6,776 nt of DNA, from assembly GCA_023386255.1 (NCBI GenBank), contig JAEWKB010000154.1, forward strand, positions 1 to 6,776, read 5' to 3'. Source of the stretch: Bacteroidota bacterium. GTDB lineage: Bacteria > Bacteroidota > Bacteroidia > Flavobacteriales > Flavobacteriaceae. The notes beneath the pieces are model-generated. The model had not been told where the DNA came from. It saw only the letters and a program-made list of their open reading frames with translations, and searched no databases. Positions 1-5,869 of this stretch are shown here, piece after piece; the stretch's first letter is position 1; every line of letters begins with the position of its first letter. Position numbers and translations under genes: made by a program.

Positions 1-198
1 CTTGAAACGTTAACACCTCGTGAGGCTGATGTTGTTCGCCTTTATTTTGGACTTGGTGATCAGCACCCGATGACACTTGAGGAAATAGGTGAAACATTTG
101 ACCTTACCCGTGAGCGTGTGCGCCAGATTAAGGAAAAAGCAATCAGGAGGTTAAAACATACCTCCCGTAGCAAAATTCTTAAAACTTACTTAGGATAA
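1..198 (+). CDS. rpoD: RNA polymerase primary sigma factor (RpoD/SigA), C-terminal end, 5' partial
   Basis: This is the last 65 codons of a gene that enters from the left edge, in frame from base 1 and ending in TAA at 196-198. The peptide is sigma region 4: it opens with [18 protein letters not shown], then the region 4.2 helix-turn-helix [20 protein letters not shown], and ends [22 protein letters not shown]. In the sigma-70 family this helix-turn-helix contacts the -35 element (the -33 element in Bacteroidota), and the RERVRQI recognition helix is nearly invariant in primary sigma factors. The closeness to the housekeeping consensus makes RpoD more likely than an alternative sigma factor, although regions 1 to 3 lie outside the window and cannot be checked. 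Two hairpin terminators follow. The promoters proposed here for rpe and porV are of the type this sigma factor is known to read in the phylum. Confidence 0.95.
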   Translation, partial: LETLTPREADVVRLYFGLGDQHPMTLEEIGETFDLTRERVRQIKEKAIRRLKHTSRSKILKTYLG

Positions 199-301
199 CT
201 TAAAAATTGCAAAAAATTAACGCTGAGGTTTCATATTATAAATATATGTTGTATTTTGGCGCTGTTAATATTACAATTCGTAAGAAAATATATACCGCAC
301 T

Positions 302-327
302 AACAGTTCAATAACTGTTCGTTTTTT
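302..327 (+). terminator. First rho-independent terminator behind rpoD (weaker)
   Basis: A perfect 7-bp stem, AACAGTT (302-308) and AACTGTT (313-319), closes a 4-base loop and is followed after two bases by six T (322-327). The stem is AT-rich with only two GC pairs, so on its own it would be a weak terminator. It sits about 100 bases downstream of the rpoD stop. Confidence 0.5.
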
Positions 328-340
328 GATTGATGATTGA

Positions 341-367
341 AACTCCGGCTGATTACCGGAGTTTTTT
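341..367 (+). terminator. Second rho-independent terminator behind rpoD (stronger)
   Basis: A perfect 8-bp stem, AACTCCGG (341-348) with CCGGAGTT (356-363), closes a 7-base loop and runs directly into a T tract ending at 367. The CCGG core makes it more stable than the hairpin just upstream. It probably ends rpoD transcription and insulates rpe. The upstream flank is not T-rich on the opposite strand, so it should work mainly in the + direction. Confidence 0.85.
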
Positions 368-501
368 ATTTGTCTGCCCCGCTGTAATTAAACCCGAAAT
401 TGATAGTGCAGGAAATCTTACAAACCATAAACGCAGCAACTTGTTAAAATATTATACCAGTAGTCTTTTTTTATAAGAATAATTTTGGCGCTACAGCTCT
501 T

Positions 502-531
502 TTGTAACTCGGCTGCTTTAAGTTATCTTTG
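502..531 (+). promoter_or_regulatory. rpe promoter, Bacteroidota consensus
   Basis: TTG (502-504), a 19-base spacer and TATCTTTG (524-531) match the Bacteroidota primary-sigma promoter TTG-N19-TAnnTTTG at every fixed position. The rpe ATG is 23 bases beyond the last G. If transcription starts about 7 bases after the -7 element, as is usual, the leader would be only about 16-17 bases, A-rich and without a Shine-Dalgarno sequence, as is common in Flavobacteria. The start point is inferred and not visible directly. Confidence 0.8.
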
Positions 532-554
532 CCCGAACAACACACAAAATTAAA

Positions 555-1217
555 ATGAAAGATACTCTTATAGCACCTTCAGTGCTTTCTGCCGATTTTG
601 GCAACCTCCAGCGAGACATTGAAATGATTAACAACAGCCAGGCAGACTGGTTTCACGTTGATATTATGGATGGGGTTTTTGTGCCTAATATTTCGTTTGG
701 TATGCCCGTACTACAGGCTATCGCCAAACACGCAAAAAAGACTGTTGATGTACACCTGATGATTGTTAACCCGGACCAGTACATTAAAACCTTCGCACAG
801 CTTGGAGCCAATAACCTTACCATACACTATGAGGCCTGTACTCATCTGCACCGCACTTTACAAGCCATTAAAGCTGAAGGCATGAAAGCAGGTATTGCCA
901 TTAACCCACATACTAATGTAAATCTTTTGGAAGACGTAATAAGCGATACTGATTTGGTATGCATGATGAGTGTTAACCCTGGGTTTGGTGGGCAATCGTT
1001 TATCGAAAGGACATATGATAAGGTGAGGAAGCTGAAAGAAATCATCAACAGGAACGGAACCTCAACACTAATTGAAATTGATGGCGGGGTGTCTGACAAA
1101 AACGCAAAACAATTGGTTGAGGCCGGTGCCGATGTGCTTGTGGCAGGTAACTTTGTTTTTAGTGCACAGGATCCTGTGGCTACTATAGCCAATCTTAAAT
1201 CAATTACATCTTACTAA
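555..1217 (+). CDS. rpe: Ribulose-phosphate 3-epimerase
   Basis: This cytoplasmic enzyme interconverts D-ribulose 5-phosphate and D-xylulose 5-phosphate in the non-oxidative pentose phosphate pathway. The 220-residue protein is full length for the family, a single TIM barrel. It begins with the typical IAPSVLSADFGNL strand (residues 6-18). Metal ligands and catalytic residues expected from the family are present: H34 and D36 in HVDIMDG, H67 in VDVHLM, and D176 in IEIDGGV, which with D36 acts as the acid/base pair. The phosphate-binding segments NPGFGGQ (141-147) and the late VAGNFVF strand (196-202) are also intact. The ATG at 555 fits both the family N-terminus and the promoter placed 23 bases upstream. 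It appears monocistronic: it has its own promoter, and a hairpin terminator starts 17 bases after the stop. It converges with pdhC. Nothing suggests damage or foreign origin. Confidence 0.97.
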   Translation: MKDTLIAPSVLSADFGNLQRDIEMINNSQADWFHVDIMDGVFVPNISFGMPVLQAIAKHAKKTVDVHLMIVNPDQYIKTFAQLGANNLTIHYEACTHLHRTLQAIKAEGMKAGIAINPHTNVNLLEDVISDTDLVCMMSVNPGFGGQSFIERTYDKVRKLKEIINRNGTSTLIEIDGGVSDKNAKQLVEAGADVLVAGNFVFSAQDPVATIANLKSITSY

Positions 1218-1234
1218 TAAAATATTTATAAAAC

Positions 1235-1261
1235 AAAAATCCCGCTTAAAGCGGGATTTTT
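1235..1261. terminator. Bidirectional terminator between convergent rpe and pdhC
   Basis: AAAAATCCCGC (1235-1245) pairs perfectly with GCGGGATTTTT (1251-1261) around the loop TTAAA, giving an 11-bp stem with a GC-rich centre. A tracts on the left and T tracts on the right give a U-run in both transcription directions. It lies 17 bases after the rpe stop and 19 bases after the pdhC stop, so it probably serves both genes. Confidence 0.93.
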
Positions 1262-1280
1262 TATTGAGCGCCTGTACTGC

Positions 1281-2963
1281 TTAAGCAAGCATTGTAACAG
1301 GATTTTCTACATATTGTTTTAGCGTCTGTAGGAACTGTGCCCCGGTAGCGCCGTCAATTGTCCTGTGGTCGCAGGTAAGCGTCACCGTCATAGTATTGCC
1401 TACAACAATCTGCCCGTTCTTAACCACCGGCTTTTGTATAATCGCACCCACTGAAAGTATAGCCGAGTTAGGCTGGTTGATGATAGAAGTAAACTCCTGT
1501 ATACCAAACATACCTAAATTAGATACTGTAAAAGTACTTCCTTCCATTTCGGCAGGTGTAAGCTTTTTGCTTCTGGCCTTACCTGCAAGGTCTTTAACAG
1601 CAGCTCCTATCTGTGTAAGGCTCATGTTATCGGTAAACTTAAGTACCGGCACCACAAGGCCGTCTTCAACCGCCACGGCAACACCCACGCTTATGTGCTT
1701 GTTATAGATGGTTACATCATCTTTCCACTGCGTATTAACCTGCGGATGCTTCCTAAGGGCCATTGCACTGGCTTTAATCACCATATCGTTAAACGACACT
1801 TTAGTATCAGGAATACCATTAATTACATTACGGCTGGCTATGGCATTATCCATATCAAGCTCTATAGTCAGGCTATATTCCGGAGCAGTATATTTAGATT
1901 CAGCCAGGCGGCGCGCAATAGTTTTACGCATCTGGTTGTTTTTAACTTCTTCAGTCGCTACTTCACCTACCGGAGTATAAGCAGGAGCGGTAGGAGCAGA
2001 AGCCGCTGCAGGAGCAGCCTGTTGTTGTGCAGGGGCAGCGGTTTGTTGAGCCGCCGGTGTAAAGTTTTCAATATCTTTCCTTACGATACGGCCGTTCTCG
2101 CCGGAACCCTTCACCTGACCCAGGTTTATACCTTTTTCTTTGGCAAGCTTACGGGCCAGCGGAGACGCAAATACGCGCCCGCCGTCATTAGCAGCAGGAG
2201 CAGCTTCATCAGTATTTGAGGCTTCTTCTTTTTTATCTTCAACAGATTTCTTTTCTGATTTGCTTTCAGCAGCTGGCTGCGCACCACCTTTACCAAAGTT
2301 TTCGGCAATACCTGTTACATCAGTTCCCTCAGGGCCTATAATTGCAAGAACACTGACAACCGGAGCCGACTCACCTTCATTAATACCAATATAAAGCAGC
2401 GTACCTGAGTTGAACGACTCAAACTCCATGGTAGCTTTGTCGGTTTCAATTTCGGCAAGTATATCACCTTCCGAAACTTTATCGCCCACTTTCTTCAGCC
2501 ATGTAGCCACAGTACCTTCGGTCATGGTATCACTAAGGCGCGGCATGGTCACAACCTTAACATCTTTAGGAAGTTCCTGCTTACCGCCTATAGAATTCCC
2601 GTTAGCTTTTTCTTGCTGCTTAGCTTCAGCCGGAGCCTCTTCTTTTATAGGCTCTTCTTTCTTTTCAGAAGAAGCATTTTCAGAAGAACCACCCTTGCCA
2701 TCAAGCAATGATTTATAATCTTCACCTTCCTTACCAATTATGGCAAGAACACTGTCTACAGGGGCAGTATCGCCTTCCTGTACACCTATATAAAGCAGGG
2801 TTCCGGCATCAAAAGACTCGAACTCCATAGTTGCTTTGTCTGTCTCAATTTCGGCTAGTATATCGCCTTCTTTTATGGTATCACCCACTTTTTTAAGCCA
2901 CCTAGCCACAGTACCATCTGTCATCGTGTCGCTTAGGCGCGGCATTGTAATAATTTTTGCCAT
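1281..2963 (-). CDS. pdhC: Pyruvate dehydrogenase complex E2, dihydrolipoamide acetyltransferase, with two lipoyl domains
   Basis: E2 forms the core of the pyruvate dehydrogenase complex and moves the acetyl group from E1 through lipoyl-lysine to CoA. The 560 residues show, in order: lipoyl domain 1 (about 4-80) with the lipoylation lysine K43 in ETDKATM; an acidic/lysine linker; lipoyl domain 2 (about 137-213) with K176 in the same motif; a charged linker (about 222-260); the peripheral subunit-binding domain (about 263-300, starting VFASPLARKLA and ending GRIVRKDIE); an Ala/Pro/Gln-rich flexible linker (about 302-332); and the catalytic acyltransferase domain (about 340-560) with the active-site motif HRTIDG at 533-538 (H533, D537). 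The two lipoyl domains with the DTMT form of the N-terminal motif favour pyruvate over 2-oxoglutarate E2. The ATG at 2963 is only 2 bases past the pdhA stop, so the two genes are cotranscribed and probably translationally coupled. A terminator follows the stop. Some annotations call this gene aceF. Confidence 0.96.
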   Translation of the reverse strand: MAKIITMPRLSDTMTDGTVARWLKKVGDTIKEGDILAEIETDKATMEFESFDAGTLLYIGVQEGDTAPVDSVLAIIGKEGEDYKSLLDGKGGSSENASSEKKEEPIKEEAPAEAKQQEKANGNSIGGKQELPKDVKVVTMPRLSDTMTEGTVATWLKKVGDKVSEGDILAEIETDKATMEFESFNSGTLLYIGINEGESAPVVSVLAIIGPEGTDVTGIAENFGKGGAQPAAESKSEKKSVEDKKEEASNTDEAAPAANDGGRVFASPLARKLAKEKGINLGQVKGSGENGRIVRKDIENFTPAAQQTAAPAQQQAAPAAASAPTAPAYTPVGEVATEEVKNNQMRKTIARRLAESKYTAPEYSLTIELDMDNAIASRNVINGIPDTKVSFNDMVIKASAMALRKHPQVNTQWKDDVTIYNKHISVGVAVAVEDGLVVPVLKFTDNMSLTQIGAAVKDLAGKARSKKLTPAEMEGSTFTVSNLGMFGIQEFTSIINQPNSAILSVGAIIQKPVVKNGQIVVGNTMTVTLTCDHRTIDGATGAQFLQTLKQYVENPVTMLA

Positions 2964-2965
2964 GG

Positions 2966-3967
2966 TTATTGTAGTTTATGTGGTAAAAATGGATAATTCT
3001 CTTGTTCGTACACTACGTCATACATAACGCTTAGGTCCGGGTATGGCGACTCCTCAGCAAACTTTTCACACTCGTCAACCAGGTCTTTCACCCTCTGGTC
3101 AATCTGTTCAATCTCTGCATCAGTAGCATAATTTTTTTCTTTGATAATATCAAGCACCTGTGTAATAGGGTCAATCTTCCTGTACTCCTCAACCTCTTCC
3201 TTAGTGCGGTAGTGCTGTGCATCACTCATTGAGTGGCCACGGTAGCGGTATGTCTTCATTTCAAGGAACGTTGGCCCGTCTCCCCTTCTGGCCCTTTCCA
3301 TAGCTTCGTGCATGGCTTCGGCAACTTTTACAGGGTTCATACCATCAACAGGGCCACAAGGCATTTCGTAACCTAATCCAAGTTTCCATACATCAGTATG
3401 GTTGGCAGTCCTTTCAACAGAAGTACCCATGGCATATCCGTTGTTCTCGCAAATAAATACCACCGGAAGTTTCCACAGCATAGCCATGTTAAACGCTTCA
3501 TGAAGCGAACCCTGGCGTGCAGCACCGTCACCAAAATAAGTAAGCGTTACACCGCCTGTTTCAAAATATTTATCGGCAAAGGCCATACCTGCACCCACAG
3601 GTATCTGGGCACCCACAATACCGTGGCCGCCATAAAAGCCATGTTCTTTAGAGAAAATGTGCATAGAGCCTCCCAGCCCTTTTGATGTACCTGTTGCCTT
3701 ACCTAAAAGCTCAGCCATAACCTTGCGAGGGTCTACACCCATGCCTATAGGCTGCACGTGGTTACGGTAAGCCGTTATCATTTTGTCCTTGCCCAGGTTC
3801 ATGGCATGCAGTGCACCTGCCAAAACAGCCTCCTGGCCATTATATAAGTGAAGGAAACCTCTAACTTTCTGCTGGATGTATAAAGCAGCAAGCTTGTCTT
3901 CAAACTTTCTCCAAAACTGCATATCTTCATACCATTTCAGATAAACTTCCTTTGTAATTTCTTTCAT
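2966..3967 (-). CDS. pdhA: Pyruvate dehydrogenase E1 component, alpha subunit
   Basis: The alpha chain of the alpha2-beta2 E1 enzyme carries out thiamine-diphosphate-dependent decarboxylation of pyruvate and reductive acetylation of the E2 lipoyl group, linking glycolysis to the TCA cycle. The 333 residues are typical for a bacterial E1 alpha. The thiamine-diphosphate/Mg motif is clear: GDG at 146-148 (in TYFGDGAARQGS) through ENN at 174-176. The glycine-rich FYGGHGIVGAQ (111-121) and the active-site loop RYRGHSMSDAQHYRT (241-255) are conserved; H245 is the catalytic-loop histidine. S246 aligns with the serine phosphorylated in mammalian E1 alpha, but no kinase gene is seen here. The ATG at 3967 starts a normal family N-terminus and has no Shine-Dalgarno sequence. 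E1 beta is not adjacent: the next gene is the E2 gene pdhC, 2 bases later. The 181-base upstream gap after the cdd terminator should hold its promoter, but I see no full consensus. Confidence 0.96.
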   Translation of the reverse strand: MKEITKEVYLKWYEDMQFWRKFEDKLAALYIQQKVRGFLHLYNGQEAVLAGALHAMNLGKDKMITAYRNHVQPIGMGVDPRKVMAELLGKATGTSKGLGGSMHIFSKEHGFYGGHGIVGAQIPVGAGMAFADKYFETGGVTLTYFGDGAARQGSLHEAFNMAMLWKLPVVFICENNGYAMGTSVERTANHTDVWKLGLGYEMPCGPVDGMNPVKVAEAMHEAMERARRGDGPTFLEMKTYRYRGHSMSDAQHYRTKEEVEEYRKIDPITQVLDIIKEKNYATDAEIEQIDQRVKDLVDECEKFAEESPYPDLSVMYDVVYEQENYPFLPHKLQ

Positions 3968-4040
3968 TGCTAAAATGTTGTTTGCTAATGTGGTTGTAAA
4001 AAATCCTGTTTAAAAACGCAAAATAGTTTCCTCACACAAA

Positions 4041-4055
4041 TTTGCGAATTGCAAA
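4041..4055. promoter_or_regulatory. Small inverted repeat upstream of pdhA, possible operator
   Basis: TTTGC (4041-4045) and GCAAA (4051-4055) form a perfect 5-bp inverted repeat around GAATT. It overlaps a minus-strand TATTTTTG (4059 to 4052) that matches the TAnnTTTG -7 element, although no TTG is found 17-19 bases upstream of it. If that element is the pdhA promoter, a regulator binding the repeat would control it. The site is short and may be chance. Confidence 0.25.
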
Positions 4056-4073
4056 AATAAGCACTTCCCTTTA

Positions 4074-4132
4074 ATTTGTGAAAAATTTAGGTAAAGTATT
4101 TACTATAAAAAAGAAAGGGATTTGTGAAAAAT
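4074..4132 (+). repeat. 13-base direct repeat upstream of pdhA
   Basis: ATTTGTGAAAAAT occurs at 4074-4086 and at 4120-4132. The second copy makes up part of the stem and the loop of the cdd terminator; the first lies between that terminator and the putative pdhA promoter. The core ATTTGTG also appears in the opposite orientation (CACAAAT at 4035-4041). The role is unknown; it could be a protein-binding site or a duplicated fragment of the terminator. Confidence 0.5.
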
Positions 4133-4138
4133 CCCTTT
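4105..4138 (-). terminator. Rho-independent terminator behind cdd
   Basis: AAAGGGATTT (4114-4123) pairs perfectly with AAATCCCTTT (4129-4138), a 10-bp stem closing a 5-base loop. Read on the minus strand the stem is followed by CTTTTTTATA. It begins 11 bases after the cdd stop and should end the porV-cdd transcript, making pdhA-pdhC a separate unit. On the + strand it has only a short T run and no gene to serve. Confidence 0.88.
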
Positions 4139-4148
4139 TATGCATATG

Positions 4149-4631
4149 CTATAAAAAATTCTTGTCAAACACCAGCGGAAGCAGGTTTTTTAAAGAATCT
4201 GATTTGAGGACCTTTCCTGTCTCGCCCATAAAATAAATTTCTATAGGCACATCCTGCTTAAACTCATACTCGGCTATTGCCTGCCTGCACGAGCCGCATG
4301 GCGGTATAGGTGCATTAACAACTTTATCATCTGATGCTGCCGAGATGGCAAGCCGCAATATCTTAGCTTCAGGATATACAGCCCCGGCATGAAAAACCGC
4401 AACCCTTTCGGCACAAAGCCCTGACGGATACGCCGCATTCTCCTGGTTTGAGCCTTGTACTATCTCGCCATTATCAAGCGCAAGTGCAGCGCCTACCCTG
4501 AAACGGGAATAAGGGGCATATGCTTTTTTACGGGCTTCAACAGCCTTAAGCATTAAATCCCTAACCTCAGCAGGAAGTTCTTCTGCAGAATTATAAGCAG
4601 TGAATGATGTGGTTATGCTGATGTTCTCCAT
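4149..4631 (-). CDS. cdd: Cytidine deaminase
   Basis: This is a pyrimidine-salvage enzyme that hydrolytically deaminates cytidine and deoxycytidine to uridine and deoxyuridine. The 160 residues carry the complete zinc site of the small, homotetrameric class: CAER (73-76) with zinc ligand C73 and proton-shuttling E75, and PCGSCRQ (111-117) with zinc ligands C112 and C115. The substrate-binding segment NQENAAYPS (62-70) and the YSRFRVGAAL strand (41-50) are also intact. The protein is somewhat longer than the roughly 130-residue bacterial enzymes, mainly through an N-terminal extension of about 20 residues, MENISITTSFTAYNSAEELP. The ATG at 4631 is 3 bases past the porV stop, which supports both the start and cotranscription with porV. 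The pairing with a secretion gene has no obvious functional logic. A strong terminator follows. Confidence 0.96.
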   Translation of the reverse strand: MENISITTSFTAYNSAEELPAEVRDLMLKAVEARKKAYAPYSRFRVGAALALDNGEIVQGSNQENAAYPSGLCAERVAVFHAGAVYPEAKILRLAISAASDDKVVNAPIPPCGSCRQAIAEYEFKQDVPIEIYFMGETGKVLKSDSLKNLLPLVFDKNFL

Positions 4632-4634
4632 CTG

Positions 4635-5816
4635 CTATAGTTCATCGTATTTGTCGCCGAAATTGAATGTCAGCGAGAAGCGAAGTGTGTTCTCAAGCGG
4701 GTTCCTTACCTGCGATGCTGAGAAAAGGTATGATACATCAACTTTGATAATTGTATACTTAAAGCCGGCACCAAGTGAGAAGAACCTCCTGGCTCCTTTC
4801 TGCTGGCTCTCGTTGAAATAGCCTAAACGGAATGCAAATGAGTCCTGGTACATATATTCAGCGCCGACAGAATAGGTGAATTCCTTAAGCTCTTCGCTAA
4901 AGCCATCGGGCGCATCGCCAAATGACTGAAAGATACCTGATACCCAGTTAATGTCCCTATACTCCTGGCTTTCGCGCACATAATCATCAGTCAGGTTGCC
5001 ATCACCATTCTCATCTTCTACTTTTTGTGGCGTAGGTACTAAAAGCTTAGTTGTTTCAAGGTTAATGCCTATTTTGTTATATTCATCAAAAATGAAATCA
5101 AATCCACCCCCAAGCCTAAGGTTGGAAGGAAGGAAGTTAGAGCTTAGCTCCTCATCATTATCATAGCTTATCTTTGGGCCAAGGTTTTGTAAATTAAAAC
5201 CCAACCTGTAGCGGCCGTTAAAATCTTCAAATGCTTCTTCTTCTGACTGGTAAAAACCAGCAACGTCAAATGCAAAAGTACTGGCAGCTTTGGCATCGCC
5301 ACCGCCTGATGCTTCAGGTATCCTTAAATTAGAACGTATATAGCGCCCGGCAACCGACATGGCGAACTGCTCACTAAGCTTAAGTGAGTAAGCAAGGTCT
5401 ACTGCCATTTCGTTAGGATTACGCGTTACCGGCTGCTCATTAGGATCGCCTGTCTGCCTAAGCTCAATGTCGCCAAGGCCAAAATAACGGAGGCTTACCG
5501 CAAAAGCCTGCCTTTCATGAAACCTGTTATAATAGTTAAGCTGCCCAAGTGAAATATCATTAGCTATGCTGGTAAGGTACGGAGTGTAGCTAACGCCAAT
5601 ACCGTGCTTGTCAAGCGCAAAAGAGTATTTGGCGGGGTTCCATTGCATAGAGTATACATCGGAAGAAGTAGCAACTCCCTGGTCTCCCATACCTGCCGCC
5701 CTGGCATCGGCCGCTATCAATAAAAACGGCACACCTGTAGTAATTACTCGTTCATTCTGGGCTTTTGCCCACTGTGCCCCAAGCAGGCTTAAGGCAGCAA
5801 AAAATAATTTCTTCAT
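4635..5816 (-). CDS. porV: Type IX secretion system outer-membrane protein PorV (LptO)
   Basis: PorV is an outer-membrane beta-barrel of the FadL-like fold that collects cargo from the SprA/Sov translocon and delivers it to the PorU sortase in the attachment complex. The 393-residue protein starts with a signal peptide: MKK, a hydrophobic core (residues 4-13), and a likely cleavage after AKA at 17-19, just before QNERV. The family hallmark follows at about 24-47, RVITTGVPFLLIAADARAA then GMGDQG. The rest is alternating amphipathic strands typical of a barrel, ending in LRFSLTFNFG with a short DKYDEL tail. A DENGDGNLTDD stretch in the middle (about residues 268-278) looks like a surface loop and may bind calcium, which is my inference. 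It follows porU after a 39-base gap that holds its own promoter, and precedes cdd by 3 bases. The start is fixed by the signal peptide and the 23-base distance to the -7 element. Confidence 0.95.
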   Translation of the reverse strand: MKKLFFAALSLLGAQWAKAQNERVITTGVPFLLIAADARAAGMGDQGVATSSDVYSMQWNPAKYSFALDKHGIGVSYTPYLTSIANDISLGQLNYYNRFHERQAFAVSLRYFGLGDIELRQTGDPNEQPVTRNPNEMAVDLAYSLKLSEQFAMSVAGRYIRSNLRIPEASGGGDAKAASTFAFDVAGFYQSEEEAFEDFNGRYRLGFNLQNLGPKISYDNDEELSSNFLPSNLRLGGGFDFIFDEYNKIGINLETTKLLVPTPQKVEDENGDGNLTDDYVRESQEYRDINWVSGIFQSFGDAPDGFSEELKEFTYSVGAEYMYQDSFAFRLGYFNESQQKGARRFFSLGAGFKYTIIKVDVSYLFSASQVRNPLENTLRFSLTFNFGDKYDEL

Positions 5817-5839
5817 TCTTTTTCGAAATTTTTGGATAA

Positions 5840-5869
5840 CAAATATAGTGTTTTCTTATAGCAATACAA
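5840..5869 (-). promoter_or_regulatory. porV promoter nested in the 3' end of porU
   Basis: On the minus strand TTG (5869-5867), a 19-base spacer and TATATTTG (5847-5840) match TTG-N19-TAnnTTTG at every fixed position. The TTG falls within the CTT-GTA codons near the end of porU, and the porU stop lies in the spacer. The porV ATG is 23 bases past the -7 element, the same distance as at rpe. The leader is A-rich and lacks a Shine-Dalgarno sequence. Confidence 0.75.

Larger units (their letters stand above)
253..492 (+). repeat. 11-base direct repeat flanking the rpoD-rpe spacer
   Basis: ATTTTGGCGCT occurs at 253-263 and again at 482-492, both on the + strand and 229 bases apart. The second copy lies just upstream of the rpe -33 element (502-504). 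Neither copy can be extended, since flanking bases differ on both sides. No function is known to me; chance is possible but an identical 11-mer in so short a gap is somewhat unexpected. Confidence 0.45.
199..554. other. Intergenic region between rpoD and rpe
   Basis: This 356-base gap has no convincing gene. It contains two terminator-like hairpins behind rpoD (302-327 and 341-367), an 11-base direct repeat ATTTTGGCGCT (253-263 and 482-492), and the rpe promoter at 502-531. The stretch 370-480 is AT-rich with a run of T around 466-472, and I see no gene or stable hairpin there. A 22-codon open frame at 246-314 was considered and rejected. Confidence 0.7.

Noticed and set aside
246..314. A 22-codon open frame (ATG at 246, TAA at 312-314) that ends inside the first rpoD terminator hairpin, resembling a leader peptide with an attenuator.
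   Set aside because: There is no promoter of the local type before it, no regulated gene directly after it, and an open frame this short is common by chance.
480..487. TAATTTTG, a match to the -7 form upstream of rpe.
   Set aside because: No TTG is found 17-19 bases before it, while the element at 524-531 has one at the ideal spacing.
842..1192. A 116-codon open frame on the minus strand.
   Set aside because: It lies wholly inside rpe on the opposite strand, and its product has no recognisable motif.
1695..2219. A 174-codon open frame on the + strand.
   Set aside because: It is antisense to pdhC and owes its length to the Ala/Pro/Gln-rich linker codons; its Arg/Ser-rich product matches nothing I recognise.
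3968..4020. A short-leader promoter for pdhA close to its ATG, like those of rpe and porV.
   Set aside because: No TAnnTTTG is present in this stretch on the minus strand.
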